From Azospirillum lipoferum (GTDB lineage Bacteria > Pseudomonadota > Alphaproteobacteria > Azospirillales > Azospirillaceae): a DNA stretch of 64,000 bases. The translations under genes were made by a program, and so were the position numbers. The notes under the pieces are model-generated. The model was given only the letters and a program-made list of their open reading frames with translations. It was not told the origin of the DNA and did not search any database. This document shows, piece by piece, positions 51,347 to 63,574 of this stretch (within the stretch, counting starts at the first letter, position 1; the number at the start of each line of letters is the position of its first letter). The stretch covers positions 558,001-622,000 of the forward strand of contig NZ_JALJXJ010000002.1 of assembly GCF_024170005.1 (NCBI RefSeq), written 5' to 3'.

Positions 51347-52873
51347 TTACCGAGCGGCGACCGAGACGCCGGACGCGGCGTGCGACGCGGCCAGCTTGGT
51401 CTGGTAGGTCTGGATCAGCTGCTCGACCGATGCCGAGGTGACGTTCAGGAAGCTGCTGGGGTAGACGCCCATCCACAGGACGACGGCGATCAGCGGCACG
51501 AACACCGCGATCTCGCGCGGGGTCATGTCGAACATCGCCTTGACGTCCGGCTTGGTCAGCTTGCCGTAGACGACGCGGCGGTACAGCCACAGCGCATAGG
51601 CGGCACCCAGAACCATGCCGGTGGCGGCCAGGGCGGCGACCCAGGTGTTGTCGCGGAAGACGCCCATCAGCACCAGGAACTCGCCGACGAAGCCGGCGGT
51701 GCCCGGCAGACCGACCGAGGCCATGGTCATGAACAGGAAGACCACCGCGTATTTCGGCATGTTCTTCACGAGGCCACCGTAGCGGGCGATCTCGCGGGTG
51801 TGCAGCCGGTCATAGACGACGCCGACGCACAGGAACAGCGCACCCGACACCACGCCGTGCGACAGCATCTGGAACACCGAGCCTTCGATGCCCTGCTGGT
51901 TCAGCGCGAACATGCCGATGGTGACGAAGCCCATGTGGGCGACCGACGAGTAGGCGATCAGCTTCTTCATGTCCTCCTGGGCGAGAGCGACCAGCGAGGT
52001 GTAGATCACGGCGACGACCGACAGGGTGTAGATCAGCGGCGCGAAATACTCGGTCGCTTCCGGCAGGATCGGAATGTTGAAGCGCAGGAAGCCGTAACCG
52101 CCCATCTTCAGCAGCACGCCGGCCAGGATCACCGAACCGGCGGTCGGCGCCTCGACGTGGGCGTCCGGCAGCCAGGTGTGGACCGGCCACATCGGCACCT
52201 TCACCGCGAAGGACGCGAAGAAGGCCAGCCACAGCCACAGCTGCATGTTGCGCGGGAACTGGGTGGCGGTGATGGTCGGGATGTCGGTGGTGCCGGCCAC
52301 ATAGTACATGGCCAGGATCGCCAGCAGCATCAGGACCGAGCCGAGAAGCGTATAGAGGAAGAACTTGAAGGCGGCATAGACGCGGCGCGGGCCGCCCCAG
52401 ATGCCGATGATCAGGAACATCGGGATCAGGACGCCTTCGAAGAACATGTAGAACAGCACGAAGTCCAACGCGCAGAACATCCCGATCATCAGGGTTTCCA
52501 GCGCGAGGAAGGCGATCATGTATTCCTTCAGGCGGACCTGAACCGACTCCCAGCTCGCCAGGATGCACAGCGGCATCAGGAAGCCGGCCAGGACGACGAA
52601 CAGCACCGAGATGCCGTCGACGCCCATGTGATAGTTGATGCCGAACTCGGGGATCCAGCCCGCCTTCTCGACCATCTGATAGCCGGGATTGCGCGGATCG
52701 AAGTTGGCCCAGACCAGCAGGGTCAGGACGAAGGTGACGAGGGTCGTCCACAGCGAGATGAACCGCACGTTCCGCAGCACGTCCGGGGTGTTGCCCCGGC
52801 AGAACAGCAGGATCAGCGCGACGCCCACGAGCGGCAGGAAGGTCGCGAACGACAGGATCGGCCAGCTAGCCAT
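51347..52873 (-). CDS. nuoM: NADH-quinone oxidoreductase subunit M
   Basis: Antiporter-like subunit of complex I, 508 aa. [54 protein letters not shown] and [16 protein letters not shown] carry the conserved Glu, Lys and His of the proton path. The N-terminal helix is followed by [11 protein letters not shown] on the loop. Lies between nuoL and nuoN. Confidence 0.97.
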   Translation of the reverse strand: MASWPILSFATFLPLVGVALILLFCRGNTPDVLRNVRFISLWTTLVTFVLTLLVWANFDPRNPGYQMVEKAGWIPEFGINYHMGVDGISVLFVVLAGFLMPLCILASWESVQVRLKEYMIAFLALETLMIGMFCALDFVLFYMFFEGVLIPMFLIIGIWGGPRRVYAAFKFFLYTLLGSVLMLLAILAMYYVAGTTDIPTITATQFPRNMQLWLWLAFFASFAVKVPMWPVHTWLPDAHVEAPTAGSVILAGVLLKMGGYGFLRFNIPILPEATEYFAPLIYTLSVVAVIYTSLVALAQEDMKKLIAYSSVAHMGFVTIGMFALNQQGIEGSVFQMLSHGVVSGALFLCVGVVYDRLHTREIARYGGLVKNMPKYAVVFLFMTMASVGLPGTAGFVGEFLVLMGVFRDNTWVAALAATGMVLGAAYALWLYRRVVYGKLTKPDVKAMFDMTPREIAVFVPLIAVVLWMGVYPSSFLNVTSASVEQLIQTYQTKLAASHAASGVSVAAR

Positions 52874-52898
52874 TGTTGTTGTTCTCCTTCGAAACCGC

Positions 52899-55013
52899 TC
52901 AGCCGAAGACCGACAGCCAGGCGACGAACAGGACGACCCCGATCACCATGGCAAAGGCGTAGTGATAGACGTACCCCGACTGCAGCCGGCTGGCGCGGGC
53001 CGCGACGTCGCGGGTGGCGGCGGCGACGCCGTCCGGGCCCACGCCGTCGATCACCGCCCCGTCGCCCGACTTCCACAGGCCGTAGCCCAGGGCCTTGGCA
53101 GGACGGGTGAACAGCGCGTCGTACAGCTCGTCAAAGTACCACTTGTTGTAGAGGAACTGGTGGATGCCGCGGAAGGTGGCGGCAATCCGGCCCGGCAGGC
53201 GCGGCATCTGGATGTAGCCGATGTAGGCCATGGCGATGCCGATCAGGCCGACGACCAGCGGGGCCAGGGCGACCCAACCCGGGGTATGATGGTGTGCGGC
53301 CTCGATGGCGTCGTGGCCATGCAGGGTCATGATGGCCTTGCCCCAGAACTCCGCACGGTCATGGCCGATGAAATACTCGTGGAAGCCGACACCGGCGAAC
53401 AGGGCGCCCAGGGTCAGGACTGCGAGCGGGACCAGCATGACGACCGGCGACTCATGGGCGTGGTCGTATACCTCTTTGTCCATCCGCGGCGTGCCGTGGA
53501 AGGTCATGAACAGCAGGCGCCAGGAGTAGAAGGCGGTCAGCAGGGCTGCCGCGATGCCGAGCGCGAAGGCGAAGCGCCCCACCCCGCTGCCCGAGGCGAA
53601 GGCCGCCTCCAGGATCATGTCCTTGGAATAGTAGCCAGCGAAGAAGGGCAGACCGGCGAGCGCCAGATTGCCGATCCACATCACCGCATAGGTGAAGGGG
53701 ATCTTGCGCCAGACGCCGCCCATCTTCCGCATGTCCTGCTCATGGTGCAGGGCATGGATGACCGAGCCGGCGCCAAGGAACAGCAATGCCTTGAAGAAGG
53801 CGTGCGTGAACAGGTGGAACATGGCCGCGCCATAGGCGGAGACGCCGGCGGCAAAGAACATGTAGCCGAGCTGCGACATCGTCGAATAGGCGATGACGCG
53901 CTTGATGTCGAACTGGGTGAAGCCGATGGTCGCCGCGACGAAGGCGGTCAGGCCACCGACCACCGTCACGACTTCGAGCGCCGTCGGGGCGTATTCGAAG
54001 ACCGGCGACAGGCGGCAGACCATGAAGACGCCGGCGGTAACCATGGTGGCGGCGTGGATGAGCGCCGACACCGGGGTCGGGCCTTCCATCGCGTCCGGCA
54101 GCCAGGTGTGCAGGCCGAGCTGCGCCGACTTGCCCATCGCGCCCATGAACAGCAGCAGGCAGGCGATGGTCAGGCCGTTGAAGTTCCAGCTGAGGAAATG
54201 CAGCGTCTCGCCGGTCAGCGTCGGTGCCTTGGCGAAGATCGCGTCGAACTGGACCGAGCCGGTCAGCACGAAGATCGCGAAGATGCCGAGCGCGAAGCCG
54301 AAGTCGCCGACCCGGTTGACCAGGAAGGCCTTCATGGCGGCGGCGTTGGCCGAGGGCTTCTCGTACCAGAAATTGATCAGCAGGTAGGAGGCCAGACCGA
54401 CGCCCTCCCAGCCGAAGAACAGCTGGACCAGGTTGTCCGCCGTCACCAGCATCAGCATGGCGAAGGTGAACAGCGACAGGTAGCCCATGAAGCGCGGCTT
54501 CTGCGGATCCTCGGCCATGTAGCCGATGGAATAAACGTGCACGCAGGCCGAGACGGTGTTGACGACGATCAGCATCACCGCGGTGAGCTGGTCGACGCGC
54601 AGCGCCCACTTCACGTCCAGCGTACCGCTCTGGATCCAGGTCATCAGCTCGATCGTGCGCGGATGGCCATGCACGGCGACGTCGAAGAACAGGATCCAGG
54701 ACAGGATCGCCGAGACGACCACCGCGCCCGCGGTCACGAACTGCGCGACGCGGTCGCCCACCGTCGGCGGCCCGGCGATGACATGATGGTCGTCGTGGGC
54801 GTCGTCGTGCGCGTGGTCCAGCTCGTCGTGCGAGATGTGGTGACCATGATCGTCATGGGCATGGGCGATCTGGGCGTGCCCATGATCGTCGTGCCCGTGA
54901 CCGTGACTTCCGTGACCGGCAGCCGCCGGCGCGGCCTTCGGCCCGCCGAACAGCGCGATCGATCCGGCGACGAGGAACGCCAGGAGCGGAAGGAATACGA
55001 CTAGCACTTCCAT
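52899..55013 (-). CDS. nuoL: NADH-quinone oxidoreductase subunit L with His-rich insert
   Basis: Distal antiporter-like subunit with the long lateral helix, 704 aa. The core is normal ([66 protein letters not shown]). Between the first helix ([19 protein letters not shown]) and the second there is an extra segment at residues 34-77 with 17 His and many Asp/Gly ([15 protein letters not shown]...[14 protein letters not shown]), which ordinary NuoL lacks. The C-terminus has the expected HL segment and last helix. Confidence 0.97.
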   Translation of the reverse strand: MEVLVVFLPLLAFLVAGSIALFGGPKAAPAAAGHGSHGHGHDDHGHAQIAHAHDDHGHHISHDELDHAHDDAHDDHHVIAGPPTVGDRVAQFVTAGAVVVSAILSWILFFDVAVHGHPRTIELMTWIQSGTLDVKWALRVDQLTAVMLIVVNTVSACVHVYSIGYMAEDPQKPRFMGYLSLFTFAMLMLVTADNLVQLFFGWEGVGLASYLLINFWYEKPSANAAAMKAFLVNRVGDFGFALGIFAIFVLTGSVQFDAIFAKAPTLTGETLHFLSWNFNGLTIACLLLFMGAMGKSAQLGLHTWLPDAMEGPTPVSALIHAATMVTAGVFMVCRLSPVFEYAPTALEVVTVVGGLTAFVAATIGFTQFDIKRVIAYSTMSQLGYMFFAAGVSAYGAAMFHLFTHAFFKALLFLGAGSVIHALHHEQDMRKMGGVWRKIPFTYAVMWIGNLALAGLPFFAGYYSKDMILEAAFASGSGVGRFAFALGIAAALLTAFYSWRLLFMTFHGTPRMDKEVYDHAHESPVVMLVPLAVLTLGALFAGVGFHEYFIGHDRAEFWGKAIMTLHGHDAIEAAHHHTPGWVALAPLVVGLIGIAMAYIGYIQMPRLPGRIAATFRGIHQFLYNKWYFDELYDALFTRPAKALGYGLWKSGDGAVIDGVGPDGVAAATRDVAARASRLQSGYVYHYAFAMVIGVVLFVAWLSVFG

Positions 55014-55022
55014 GGCGCCGCC

Positions 55023-55331
55023 TCAGCCCTTCATCATGTTGATGTCTTCGACTCGGATCGAGCCGCGGTTGCGGAAGTAGACCACCAGGATGGCGAGGCC
55101 GATGGCCGCCTCGGCGGCGGCGACGGTCAGGATGATCATGGCGAAGATCTGGCCGACCAGATCGTGCAGGAAGGTCGAGAAGGCGACGAGGTTCAGGTTC
55201 ACCGCCAGCAGCATCATCTCGATCGACATCAGGATGATGATGACGTTCTTCCGGTTCAGGAAGATGCCCAGCACACCCAGCGTGAAGATGATGGCCGAGA
55301 CCGTCAGGTAATGTCCGAGACCGATCTCCAT
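55023..55331 (-). CDS. nuoK: NADH-quinone oxidoreductase subunit K
   Basis: 102 aa, three membrane helices. Conserved acidic residues are in [14 protein letters not shown] and [16 protein letters not shown] 55331 (MEIGLGHYL) gives the usual length; GTG 55337, overlapping the nuoJ stop, would add two residues. Confidence 0.96.
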   Translation of the reverse strand: MEIGLGHYLTVSAIIFTLGVLGIFLNRKNVIIILMSIEMMLLAVNLNLVAFSTFLHDLVGQIFAMIILTVAAAEAAIGLAILVVYFRNRGSIRVEDINMMKG

Positions 55332-55333
55332 GA

Positions 55334-55948
55334 TCACACGCCCTCCCCGGTCGTGACCTTGCGGATGGCGACCACCTCTTCCCGGCGACGGGCGATCTGG
55401 ACGCCGATATTCTGTTTGTGCACGCCCGGACGGTGCCGCAGCGTCAGCACGATCGCGCCGATCATGGCGATCAGCAGGACGATGCCCGACGCCTGGAACA
55501 GGTAGACATACTGCGTGTACATCAGCCGGCCCAGAGCCTGGGTGTTCGACACCTGATCGATCGACGGGGTCGGCGCGCCGGCGATGGCGGCGACGTTCGG
55601 CGCGACGATCCAGCCGCCGACCACGGCGGCCAGTTCAGCCAGCAGGATCAGCCCGACCAGCGCGCCCAGCGGCAGCGCTTCCATGGCCCCCTTGCGCAGC
55701 TCGCGGAAGTTGATGTCAAGCATCATCACCACGAACAGGAACAGCACGGCCACGGCGCCGACATAGACGATGACGAGGATCATCGCGATGAACTCCGCCC
55801 CCATCAGGAGGCAGAGACCGGCCGCCTGGAAGAAGGCGAGGATCAGGAAAAGGACTGAGTGAACGGGGTTCCGCGCCGAGATGACCATCACACCGGAGGC
55901 CACCAGCAGCGCGGCGAACACGTAGAAGGCGATGCCTTGGAGTATCAT
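55334..55948 (-). CDS. nuoJ: NADH-quinone oxidoreductase subunit J
   Basis: 204 aa, five membrane helices with the family core [28 protein letters not shown] and [20 protein letters not shown] (pi-bulge helix). The C-terminal ~45 residues are a soluble basic tail ([18 protein letters not shown]). Nearly contiguous with nuoK. Confidence 0.96.
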   Translation of the reverse strand: MILQGIAFYVFAALLVASGVMVISARNPVHSVLFLILAFFQAAGLCLLMGAEFIAMILVIVYVGAVAVLFLFVVMMLDINFRELRKGAMEALPLGALVGLILLAELAAVVGGWIVAPNVAAIAGAPTPSIDQVSNTQALGRLMYTQYVYLFQASGIVLLIAMIGAIVLTLRHRPGVHKQNIGVQIARRREEVVAIRKVTTGEGV

Positions 55949-55966
55949 CGTTTTTCTCGCTTCCGC

Positions 55967-56455
55967 TTACCGGTAAGGAGCCTCGGCCGCGAGGTTCTGG
56001 GCGATTTCCGCCTCCCAGCGGTCGCCGTTCGCCAGCAGCTTCTGCTTGTTGTAGAAGAGCTCTTCCCGGGATTCGGTGGAGAACTCGAAGTTCGGCCCCA
56101 TGACCACCGCATCGACCGGGCAGGCCTCCTGGCACAAGCCACAGTAGATGCACTTGGTCATGTCGATGTCGTAGCGCGTGGTGCGGCGGCTGCCGTCGTC
56201 CCGCGGTTCGGCCTCGATGGTGATGGCGAGAGCCGGACACACCGCTTCGCACAGCTTGCACGCGATGCAGCGCTCCTCGCCGCTCGCATAGCGGCGGAGT
56301 ACATGCTCGCCGCGGAAGCGCGAACTGATGGGGCCCTTCTCATACGGGTAGTTCAGGGTGACCTTGGGCTTGAACATGTAGCGCAAGGTCAGCGCCATGC
56401 CGCCCAGCAGCTCGGTCAGGAACAGGCTGCGCGCCGCGCGGTCGAGGAACGCCAT
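55967..56455 (-). CDS. nuoI: NADH-quinone oxidoreductase subunit I
   Basis: Peripheral-arm subunit with two [4Fe-4S] clusters: [12 protein letters not shown] and [12 protein letters not shown]. 162 aa from ATG 56455 ([10 protein letters not shown]), the standard length; the frame upstream to 56515 adds 20 acidic residues that are not typical. A 117-nt spacer with no gene separates it from nuoH. Confidence 0.96.
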   Translation of the reverse strand: MAFLDRAARSLFLTELLGGMALTLRYMFKPKVTLNYPYEKGPISSRFRGEHVLRRYASGEERCIACKLCEAVCPALAITIEAEPRDDGSRRTTRYDIDMTKCIYCGLCQEACPVDAVVMGPNFEFSTESREELFYNKQKLLANGDRWEAEIAQNLAAEAPYR

Positions 56456-56572
56456 GGCCTCTTCGTCTCCTTCCTCGCCGGCGGCCGCCCGTTTCGTCGG
56501 TTGGCTCGCCGGCACTCAAATCGACACGTCAATGGTGGGTTCGGTGCAGGCTGGCTTTTGCAGGGATCCCGC

Positions 56573-57583
56573 TTATTTCGGCAGCCAGCCGAAGGTCACC
56601 AGCACACCGGCGGTCAGCACGACCCAGAACAGCGACAGCGGCAGGAAGACCTTCCAACCCAGGCGCATCAGCTGATCGTAGCGATAGCGCGGCACGGTGG
56701 CGCGAACCCAGACGTAGGTGAACAGGCAGAACGCGATCTTCAGGGCGAACCACACGATGCCCGGCACCCAGGTGAAGGGCGCGAAGGGCAGCGGAGGCAG
56801 CCAGCCGCCGAGGAACAGGATGCTCGTCATCGCGCTCATCAGGATCATGTTGGCGTATTCGCCAAGGAAGAAGAGCGCGAAGGGAGCGGAGCTGTATTCC
56901 ACCATGAAGCCGGCGACCAGTTCCGACTCGCCTTCCGGCAGGTCGAAGGGGGCGCGGTTGGTTTCCGCGAGCGCCGAGATGAAGAACATCACGAACATCG
57001 GCAGCAGCGGGATGCAGAACCAGACCTTCTCCTGGGCCCGCACGATCTCGGTCAGGTTCAGCGAACCGACGCACAGCAGCACGGTGATGATGATGAGGCC
57101 CATCGAGACCTCGTAGGACACCATCTGCGCCGCGGAGCGGAGCGCACCGAGGAAGGCGTAGCGCGAGTTCGAGGCCCAGCCGGCCATCACGATGCCGTAG
57201 ACGCCCAGCGAGGAGATCGCGAACAGGTACAGCACGCCGACATTGATGTTGGACAGCACCACCCCGTAGTCGAACGGGATGACCGCCCAGGCGATCAGCG
57301 CCAGGAAGAAGGTCAGCATCGGCGCGATGTAGAACACCACGCGGTTGGCGCCTTCCGGCAGGATCTGCTCCTTGGCGAACAGCTTCAGGCCGTCGGCGAA
57401 GGGCTGCATCAGACCGAAGGGGCCGACGATGCTCGGACCCTGGCGCATCTGCATCGCGCCCATGATCTTGCGCTCGGCATAGGTCATGAAGGCGACGGCG
57501 ACCAGCAGCGGCACGGTGATCGCCAGGATCTGCAGGACCATAATGATCAGCGGCAGGAGAAAGCCGCTCCAGAACTCAGCCAT
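56573..57583 (-). CDS. nuoH: NADH-quinone oxidoreductase subunit H
   Basis: Membrane subunit at the quinone chamber, 336 aa, eight helices. [53 protein letters not shown] and EYANMI are the classic quinone-site motifs with conserved Glu residues. Its start overlaps the nuoG stop by 8 nt. Confidence 0.97.
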   Translation of the reverse strand: MAEFWSGFLLPLIIMVLQILAITVPLLVAVAFMTYAERKIMGAMQMRQGPSIVGPFGLMQPFADGLKLFAKEQILPEGANRVVFYIAPMLTFFLALIAWAVIPFDYGVVLSNINVGVLYLFAISSLGVYGIVMAGWASNSRYAFLGALRSAAQMVSYEVSMGLIIITVLLCVGSLNLTEIVRAQEKVWFCIPLLPMFVMFFISALAETNRAPFDLPEGESELVAGFMVEYSSAPFALFFLGEYANMILMSAMTSILFLGGWLPPLPFAPFTWVPGIVWFALKIAFCLFTYVWVRATVPRYRYDQLMRLGWKVFLPLSLFWVVLTAGVLVTFGWLPK

Positions 57584-59639
57584 GGGTGCCAGTCCTCTCC
57601 TGAGCAGGGCCCACCAGCGCTTCCGTGCAGTTGGCCATCGTCACCGACGCCCGGCTGATCGGGTCGGTCATGTAGAAGTTGGTGATCGGCGTCACGAAGG
57701 GGTTGGCGTCGACCGGGCCCTGCGCGCCGAACGGCGCCCAGCTGGCCGGGGTCATCTCGCCGACCGCGCCGAAGATCGGGTTCGCCGCCATCAGCCGCTG
57801 ACGCAGCTGGCCATGCGTGTCGAAGGGCAGCGTGGTGCCCAGGACTTCCGACAGGGCGCGGACGATCTTCCAGTCCTCGCGCGCTTCGCCCGGCGGGAAG
57901 ACCGCGAGACGGGCGAGCTGCGGACGGCCTTCGGTGTTGACGTAGACCGCGTTCTTCTCGGTGTAGGCGGCACCCGGGAGGATGACGTCGGCGCGGTGGG
58001 CGCCGGCATCGCCATGGTGGCCCTGGTAGACGACGAAGGCGTTGCCGAGCTTGGCCATGTCGATCTCGTCGGCCCCCAGCAGGTAGACGAAGTCGATCTC
58101 GCCCTTCGACGCGCCGTCGAGGATGCCATGGAGGTCGCGGCCGCCCTCGCCCGGCAGGAAGCCGGCCTCGATGCCGCCAACGCGCGCCGCGGCGGTGTGC
58201 AGCACGTTGAAGCCGCTCCAGTCGTCGCGGAACATGCCGTAGACCTCGCCGACCAGACGGGCGGCGGCCTGGACCGCGAGGCCGTCGGCGCGCTGGAAGG
58301 CGCCCATGCCGACGATGATCATCGGGTTCTTGGCGGCGCGCAGCGTCTCGGAGAACGGGTGGCTGCCGTCGACCAGCTGCTGCAGCGTGTCCGGACCGCT
58401 GCCGATCACGCTGTACGGATAGGTCAGGTCACGCTGCTCGCCGATGGAGGCGATGGTCACGCCGCCGGCCAGATAGCGCTTGCGGATGCGGGCGTTGACC
58501 AGCGTGCCTTCCCAGCGCGGGTTGGTGCCGACCAGCAGGATCACGTCGGCCTTCTCGATGCCGGCGATGCCCGAGTTGAACAGGTAGCCGGCGCGCACCG
58601 AGGTGTCGAACCGCGCACCGTCCTGGCGGCAATCCAGGTTCGTCGAACCCAGGCGCGACAGCAGCTCCTTCAGCGCGAACTGCGCCTCGACATCGACCAG
58701 ATCGCCGGAAATGGCGGCGATGCGGCTGCCGGACAGGCCCTTCAGGCGCGCCGCGATGGCGGTGAAGGCCTCGGCCCAGCTGGCCGGGACCAGCTTGCCG
58801 TTCTGACGGATGTAGGGGCGGTCAAGACGCTGGCGCTTCAGACCGTCGTAGGAGTAGCGGCTCTTGTCGTTCAGCCACTCCTCGTTGATGTCGTCGTTGA
58901 CGCGCGGCAGGACGCGCATCACCTCGGGCCCACGGGCGTCGACGCGGATGTTCGAGCCGACGGCGTCGAGGACGTCGACGGTCTCGGTCTTGCGCAGCTC
59001 CCACGGACGCGCCGTGAAGGCGTAGGGCTTGTGGGTCAGGGCACCCACCGGACAGACGTCGGCGAGGTTGCCCGACAGCTCGGACCCGATCGCCTTCTCG
59101 ACGAAGGTGGTGATCTCCATATGCTCGCCGCGATAGACGGCGCCGACATCGGGAACACCGGCCACTTCGTTGATGAAGCGGATGCAGCGGGTGCAGTGGA
59201 TGCAACGGGTCATGATGGTCTTGATGACCGGACCCATATACTTGTCCTTGACCGCCCGCTTGTTCTCGCCGTAGCGGCCGCGGTCGAAGCCATAGGCCAT
59301 GGCTTGGTCCTGCAGATCGCACTCACCGCCCTGATCGCAGATCGGGCAATCCAGCGGGTGGTTGATCAGCAGGAACTCCATGACGCCCTTGCGGGCCTTC
59401 AGGACGGTCTCGCTGTTGGTGCGGACGACCATTCCGTCGCCGCAGGGCATGGCGCAGGACGCGACCGGCTTGGGCGCGCGCTCCATCTCCACGAGGCACA
59501 TGCGGCAGTTGGCCGGCACGCTGAGACGCTCATGGTAGCAGAAGCGCGGAATCTCGATCCCCAGCTGCTCGCAAGCCTGGAGGATCGAGGTGCCCGGCTC
59601 GACCTCGATCTCGATCCCGTCGATGGTAAGTTTCGGCAT
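57576..59639 (-). CDS. nuoG: NADH-quinone oxidoreductase subunit G
   Basis: 687-aa iron-sulfur subunit of the short, mitochondrial-like (NDUFS1) type. N-terminal [2Fe-2S] [18 protein letters not shown], a His-ligated cluster [15 protein letters not shown], and a [4Fe-4S] [10 protein letters not shown], followed by a molybdopterin-type domain without cofactor. The extra N7 cluster Cys motif of E. coli NuoG is not apparent. Overlaps nuoH. Confidence 0.97.
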   Translation of the reverse strand: MPKLTIDGIEIEVEPGTSILQACEQLGIEIPRFCYHERLSVPANCRMCLVEMERAPKPVASCAMPCGDGMVVRTNSETVLKARKGVMEFLLINHPLDCPICDQGGECDLQDQAMAYGFDRGRYGENKRAVKDKYMGPVIKTIMTRCIHCTRCIRFINEVAGVPDVGAVYRGEHMEITTFVEKAIGSELSGNLADVCPVGALTHKPYAFTARPWELRKTETVDVLDAVGSNIRVDARGPEVMRVLPRVNDDINEEWLNDKSRYSYDGLKRQRLDRPYIRQNGKLVPASWAEAFTAIAARLKGLSGSRIAAISGDLVDVEAQFALKELLSRLGSTNLDCRQDGARFDTSVRAGYLFNSGIAGIEKADVILLVGTNPRWEGTLVNARIRKRYLAGGVTIASIGEQRDLTYPYSVIGSGPDTLQQLVDGSHPFSETLRAAKNPMIIVGMGAFQRADGLAVQAAARLVGEVYGMFRDDWSGFNVLHTAAARVGGIEAGFLPGEGGRDLHGILDGASKGEIDFVYLLGADEIDMAKLGNAFVVYQGHHGDAGAHRADVILPGAAYTEKNAVYVNTEGRPQLARLAVFPPGEAREDWKIVRALSEVLGTTLPFDTHGQLRQRLMAANPIFGAVGEMTPASWAPFGAQGPVDANPFVTPITNFYMTDPISRASVTMANCTEALVGPAQERTGTHG

Positions 59640-59654
59640 GGGAACGGGAACTCC

Positions 59655-60944
59655 TTACTCGGCCGCCAGCGGGGCGCTGTTGCGGTAGGCCTGAATGCGC
59701 CGCTCCACTTCCGGGCGGAAGTGGCGGAACAGGCCCTGGATCGGCCAGGCGGCAGCGTCGCCGAGCGCGCAGATGGTGTGGCCTTCGACCTGCTTGGTGA
59801 CCTGCAGCAGCATGTCGATCTCTTCCATCCGCGCGTTGCCGGTGACCATGCGCTGCATGACGCGGCTCATCCAGCCGGTGCCCTCGCGACACGGCGTGCA
59901 CTGGCCGCAGGATTCATGCGCATAGAAGGACGACAGGCGGGCGATGGCCTTCACGATATCGGTGGACTTGTCCATCACGATCACCGCGGCGGTGCCGAGG
60001 CCCGACTGCACTTCGCGCAAGGAGTCGAAGTCCATCAGGACGGTGTCGCAGATCGACTTCGGCAGGACCGGAACCGAGGACCCACCGGGGATGATGCCCA
60101 GCAGATTGTCCCAGCCGCCGCGCACGCCGCCGGCATGCTTCTCGATCAGCTCCTTCAGCGGAATGCCCATCTCCTCTTCCACGTTGCACGGCTTGTTGAC
60201 GTGCCCGGAGATGCAGAAGAGCTTGGTGCCCGAGTTCTTCGGACGGCCGAGGCCGGCGAACCAGGAGGCGCCGCGACGCAGGATGGTCGGAACCACCGCG
60301 ATCGATTCGACGTTGTTCACCGTGGTCGGGCAGGAATAGAGACCGGCCTGGGCGGGGAACGGCGGCTTGTTGCGCGGCTGCCCCTTCTTGCCCTCGATCG
60401 ACTCGATGAGCGCGGTTTCCTCGCCACAGATGTACGCGCCCGCACCGCGGTGGATGTAGACGTCGTAATCGTAACCGGTGCCGCAGGCGTTCTTGCCGAT
60501 CAGCCCCGCCGCATACGCTTCGTCGATGGCGCGCTGGACGTTGGAGCCCTCGTTGTAGAACTCGCCGCGGATGTAGATGTAGCAGGCGCTGGCACCGATG
60601 GCGAAACCGGCGATCAGGCAGCCTTCGATCAGCTTGTGCGGATCGTGGCGCAGGATGTCGCGGTCCTTGCAGGTGCCGGGCTCGCCCTCGTCGGCGTTGA
60701 TGACGAGGTAGACGGGCTTGTCGGTCACGTTCTTCGGCATGAAGGACCACTTCATGCCGGTCGAGAAGCCGGCGCCGCCGCGGCCGCGCAGCCCCGATTC
60801 CTTCACCTGCTCGATGATCCATTCCCGGCCATTAGCCAGGAAGGACGCCGTGTTGTCCCAGTCACCGCGCTTGCGGGCCCCGTCAAGACCGAAGTCCTGG
60901 TAGCCGTAGAGGTTGGTGAAGATGCGGTCCTCATCGCGAAGCAT
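59655..60944 (-). CDS. nuoF: NADH-quinone oxidoreductase subunit F
   Basis: NADH- and FMN-binding subunit, 429 aa. [16 protein letters not shown] is the NADH/FMN glycine loop, [14 protein letters not shown] a family signature, and [13 protein letters not shown] plus a later Cys hold the [4Fe-4S] N3 cluster. It forms the dehydrogenase module with nuoE and nuoG. Confidence 0.97.
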   Translation of the reverse strand: MLRDEDRIFTNLYGYQDFGLDGARKRGDWDNTASFLANGREWIIEQVKESGLRGRGGAGFSTGMKWSFMPKNVTDKPVYLVINADEGEPGTCKDRDILRHDPHKLIEGCLIAGFAIGASACYIYIRGEFYNEGSNVQRAIDEAYAAGLIGKNACGTGYDYDVYIHRGAGAYICGEETALIESIEGKKGQPRNKPPFPAQAGLYSCPTTVNNVESIAVVPTILRRGASWFAGLGRPKNSGTKLFCISGHVNKPCNVEEEMGIPLKELIEKHAGGVRGGWDNLLGIIPGGSSVPVLPKSICDTVLMDFDSLREVQSGLGTAAVIVMDKSTDIVKAIARLSSFYAHESCGQCTPCREGTGWMSRVMQRMVTGNARMEEIDMLLQVTKQVEGHTICALGDAAAWPIQGLFRHFRPEVERRIQAYRNSAPLAAE

Positions 60945-60960
60945 CGCTGTCCCCTCCCCC

Positions 60961-61605
60961 TCAATCGTCCGCTTGTGCGGTGGCGTCCGCTTGCGCGGTG
61001 GTAAAGGCCTTCAGCGTCGTCGGGCCGCCGACCGGCTCCGAGGACTGACGGCCGGTCTGCGAACCGGGCTTCGGCGTCTCGCCGCGCGCCAGCGCGTCGA
61101 GGATGCGCTCCATATGCTCCGGGGCCACGTCTTCGTAGTAATCGTCGCCGATCTGCACAACCGGCGCGTTGACGCAGGCGCCCGAGCACTCGACCTCGCC
61201 CAGCGTGAACTGGCCGTCGGCCGTGGTCTCGCCCACCTCGATGCCGAGCTTCTTCTTGCAGGTGTGGACGATGTCGTCCGACCCGCGCAGCCAGCAGGGC
61301 GTGGTGGTGCAGACCTGGATGTGATGCCGGCCGACCGGGTTCTTGTTGTACATCGTGTAGAAGGTTGCGACCTCGTACACGCGGATGCGCGGCATGCCGA
61401 GCAGGTCGGCCACGGCGTCCATGGCGACGCGCGGCAGCCAGCCGCCGTGCTGACGTTGGGCGACGTCCAGCAGCGGCATGCAGGCGCTGGCCTGCTTGCC
61501 GGCCGGGTACTTGGCGATGATGCGCTTCGCCAGCTCCAGGTTTTCCGGAGTGAAGGTGAAGCTGGTCGGCTCGGCGTGGCCGTGATCGGAAGCGGGCGCG
61601 CTCAT
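60961..61605 (-). CDS. nuoE: NADH-quinone oxidoreductase subunit E
   Basis: Thioredoxin-like [2Fe-2S] subunit (N1a). The four Cys are in [12 protein letters not shown] and [11 protein letters not shown]. 214 aa; the C-terminal ~35 residues are a Gln/Ala/Thr tail ([13 protein letters not shown]) beyond the fold. Overlaps nuoD by 4 nt. Confidence 0.96.
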   Translation of the reverse strand: MSAPASDHGHAEPTSFTFTPENLELAKRIIAKYPAGKQASACMPLLDVAQRQHGGWLPRVAMDAVADLLGMPRIRVYEVATFYTMYNKNPVGRHHIQVCTTTPCWLRGSDDIVHTCKKKLGIEVGETTADGQFTLGEVECSGACVNAPVVQIGDDYYEDVAPEHMERILDALARGETPKPGSQTGRQSSEPVGGPTTLKAFTTAQADATAQADD

Positions 61606-62855
61606 CGATCGATTTCTCCGAAAACGATGTCCATCGAGGCGATGTTGGCGACGGCGTCGGCCAGCATGTGACCCTTCGACATGAAGTCCAGGCCCTGAAG
61701 ATGGGCGAAGCCCGGCGCGCGGATCTTGCAGCGGTAGGGCTTGTTGGTGCCGTCGGACACCAGATACACGCCGAACTCGCCCTTGGGCGCCTCGATGGCG
61801 GTGTAGGTCTCGCCGGCGGGAACGTGGAAGCCCTCGGTGAAGAGCTTGAAGTGGTGGATCAGCGCTTCCATCGAGCGCTTCATCTCGCCGCGCGGCGGCG
61901 GGGACACTTTGCGGTCCTCGATCTTGTAGGGACCGGCCGGCATCTCCTTACAGCACTGGCGGATGATGCGCAGCGACTGCTTCATCTCCTCCATGCGGAC
62001 CAGATAGCGCGCCCAGCAGTCGCCGGTCAGGCCGACCGGGACGTCGAACTCCATGCGGTCGTAGACCTCGTAGGGCTGCGACTTGCGCAGGTCCCAGGCG
62101 ACGCCGGAGCCGCGCAGCATCGGACCGGTGAAGGCCCAGTCGAGCGCCTGCTCCTTGGTGACGATGCCGATGTCGACCGTGCGCTGCTTGAAGATGCGGT
62201 TCTCGGTCAGCAGGCTTTCGAGGTCGTCCATGAACTTTGGAAAACGCTCGGTGAAGGCCCAGATGTCGTCCAGCAGACCGTCCGGAATGTCCCAGGCGAC
62301 GCCGCCCGGCCGGAAATAGTTGGCGTGCAGGCGCGCACCCGACACGCGCTCGTAGAACTCCATGAGGATTTCGCGTTCCTCGAAGCCCCACAGCGCCGGG
62401 GTGATCGCGCCGACGTCGAGCGCACCGGTCGTGATCGACAGGATGTGGTTCAGGATGCGCGTGATTTCCGAGAACAGCACGCGGATGTACTGGGCGCGCA
62501 GCGGCGCCTTGATCTGCAGCAGATTCTCGATGCCGAGCACATAGGCGTGCTCCATGCACATCGGGCTGACATAGTCCAGACGGTCGAAATACGGCACGGC
62601 CTGGATGTAGGTCTTGTACTCGATCAGCTTCTCGGTGCCGCGGTGCAGCAGGCCGATGTGCGGATCGCAACGCTCCACCACCTCGCCGTTCAGCTCCATC
62701 ACCAGACGGAGCACGCCGTGGGCAGCCGGATGCTGCGGCCCGAAATTCATCGTATAGGGCTTGATCTGCGTCTTGGTCTCCGGACCGGAGGCGCTGATCG
62801 CGCCGTTCGGACCCGTCGAGACGACGCCGGTCGCCGATTCGGTCGAAACGGTCAT
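61602..62855 (-). CDS. nuoD: NADH-quinone oxidoreductase subunit D
   Basis: 49-kDa subunit, quinone-reduction site. [15 protein letters not shown] and [25 protein letters not shown] hold the conserved His and Tyr; the C-terminus ends FGEIDR. ATG 62855 gives 417 aa; GTG 62861, overlapping the nuoC stop, is equally possible. nuoC and nuoD are separate genes here, unlike in E. coli. Confidence 0.97.
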   Translation of the reverse strand: MTVSTESATGVVSTGPNGAISASGPETKTQIKPYTMNFGPQHPAAHGVLRLVMELNGEVVERCDPHIGLLHRGTEKLIEYKTYIQAVPYFDRLDYVSPMCMEHAYVLGIENLLQIKAPLRAQYIRVLFSEITRILNHILSITTGALDVGAITPALWGFEEREILMEFYERVSGARLHANYFRPGGVAWDIPDGLLDDIWAFTERFPKFMDDLESLLTENRIFKQRTVDIGIVTKEQALDWAFTGPMLRGSGVAWDLRKSQPYEVYDRMEFDVPVGLTGDCWARYLVRMEEMKQSLRIIRQCCKEMPAGPYKIEDRKVSPPPRGEMKRSMEALIHHFKLFTEGFHVPAGETYTAIEAPKGEFGVYLVSDGTNKPYRCKIRAPGFAHLQGLDFMSKGHMLADAVANIASMDIVFGEIDR

Positions 62856-62857
62856 GC

Positions 62858-63487
62858 TCACGGCTTCTTGCTCCCGTCCTGGAGGGCCGCCTTCTCATCG
62901 CCGGGCAGCATGACGTTGGTCATGCCTTCCCACGGGCTGAGGAAGTCGAAGGCGCGGAAATCCTGGGTCAGACGGACCGGCTCGTAGATCACGCGCTTCT
63001 GGTCCTCGTCGTAGCGGGCTTCGACGTAGCCGGTCAGCGGGAAGTCCTTGCGGAAGGGGTGACCCTCGAACCCGTAATCGGTGAGGATGCGGCGCAGATC
63101 CGGATGGTTCTCGAAGAAGATGCCGAACAGGTCCCACACCTCGCGCTCAAACCAGTTCGCGGCGCTGAAGACGGCAACGGCCGACGGGACGGGTGTGTCC
63201 TCATCGGTGGCCAGCTTCACGCGCATGCGCCGGTTGTGGGTGTAGCTGAGCAGCTGGTAGACGACCTCGAACCGCTCCGCGCGGTCCGGGTAATCGACCG
63301 CGGTGATGTCGGTCAGCTGCTCGAACCGGGTCGCCGGATCGTCGCGCAGCGCGGTCAGCACCGCCAGGATGGCCGGCCGCTTGACCGTCACCATCAGTTC
63401 GCCGAGCCTCACCTCGACCTTCAGGACGTCGCCGCCGATCTTGGCGGCGATGACGTCCCCGAGTTCCTTCAACGCCTGTTCGGACAT
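62858..63487 (-). CDS. nuoC: NADH-quinone oxidoreductase subunit C
   Basis: 30-kDa subunit, 209 aa. The family signature ERExxDLxGIxFxxHPDLRRI is present as [18 protein letters not shown] followed by [20 protein letters not shown]. 87 nt separate it from nuoB, with nothing recognisable between. Confidence 0.97.
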   Translation of the reverse strand: MSEQALKELGDVIAAKIGGDVLKVEVRLGELMVTVKRPAILAVLTALRDDPATRFEQLTDITAVDYPDRAERFEVVYQLLSYTHNRRMRVKLATDEDTPVPSAVAVFSAANWFEREVWDLFGIFFENHPDLRRILTDYGFEGHPFRKDFPLTGYVEARYDEDQKRVIYEPVRLTQDFRAFDFLSPWEGMTNVMLPGDEKAALQDGSKKP

Positions 63488-63574
63488 GGGTGGGACCCTG
63501 CCTTCCTACTTGTCTTCAGCGCGCTTGTCGTTCGTCCCGCCTCCGGGGTCCGGAAGCGGGACGGTACGCCGTGG

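Noticed and set aside
57486..61004. A 1172-codon open frame on the plus strand opposite nuoF and nuoG
   Set aside because: Its product is Asp/Ala/Val/His-rich shadow sequence with no domain, and the minus strand carries clearly recognisable complex I genes. High G+C removes stop codons from antisense frames.
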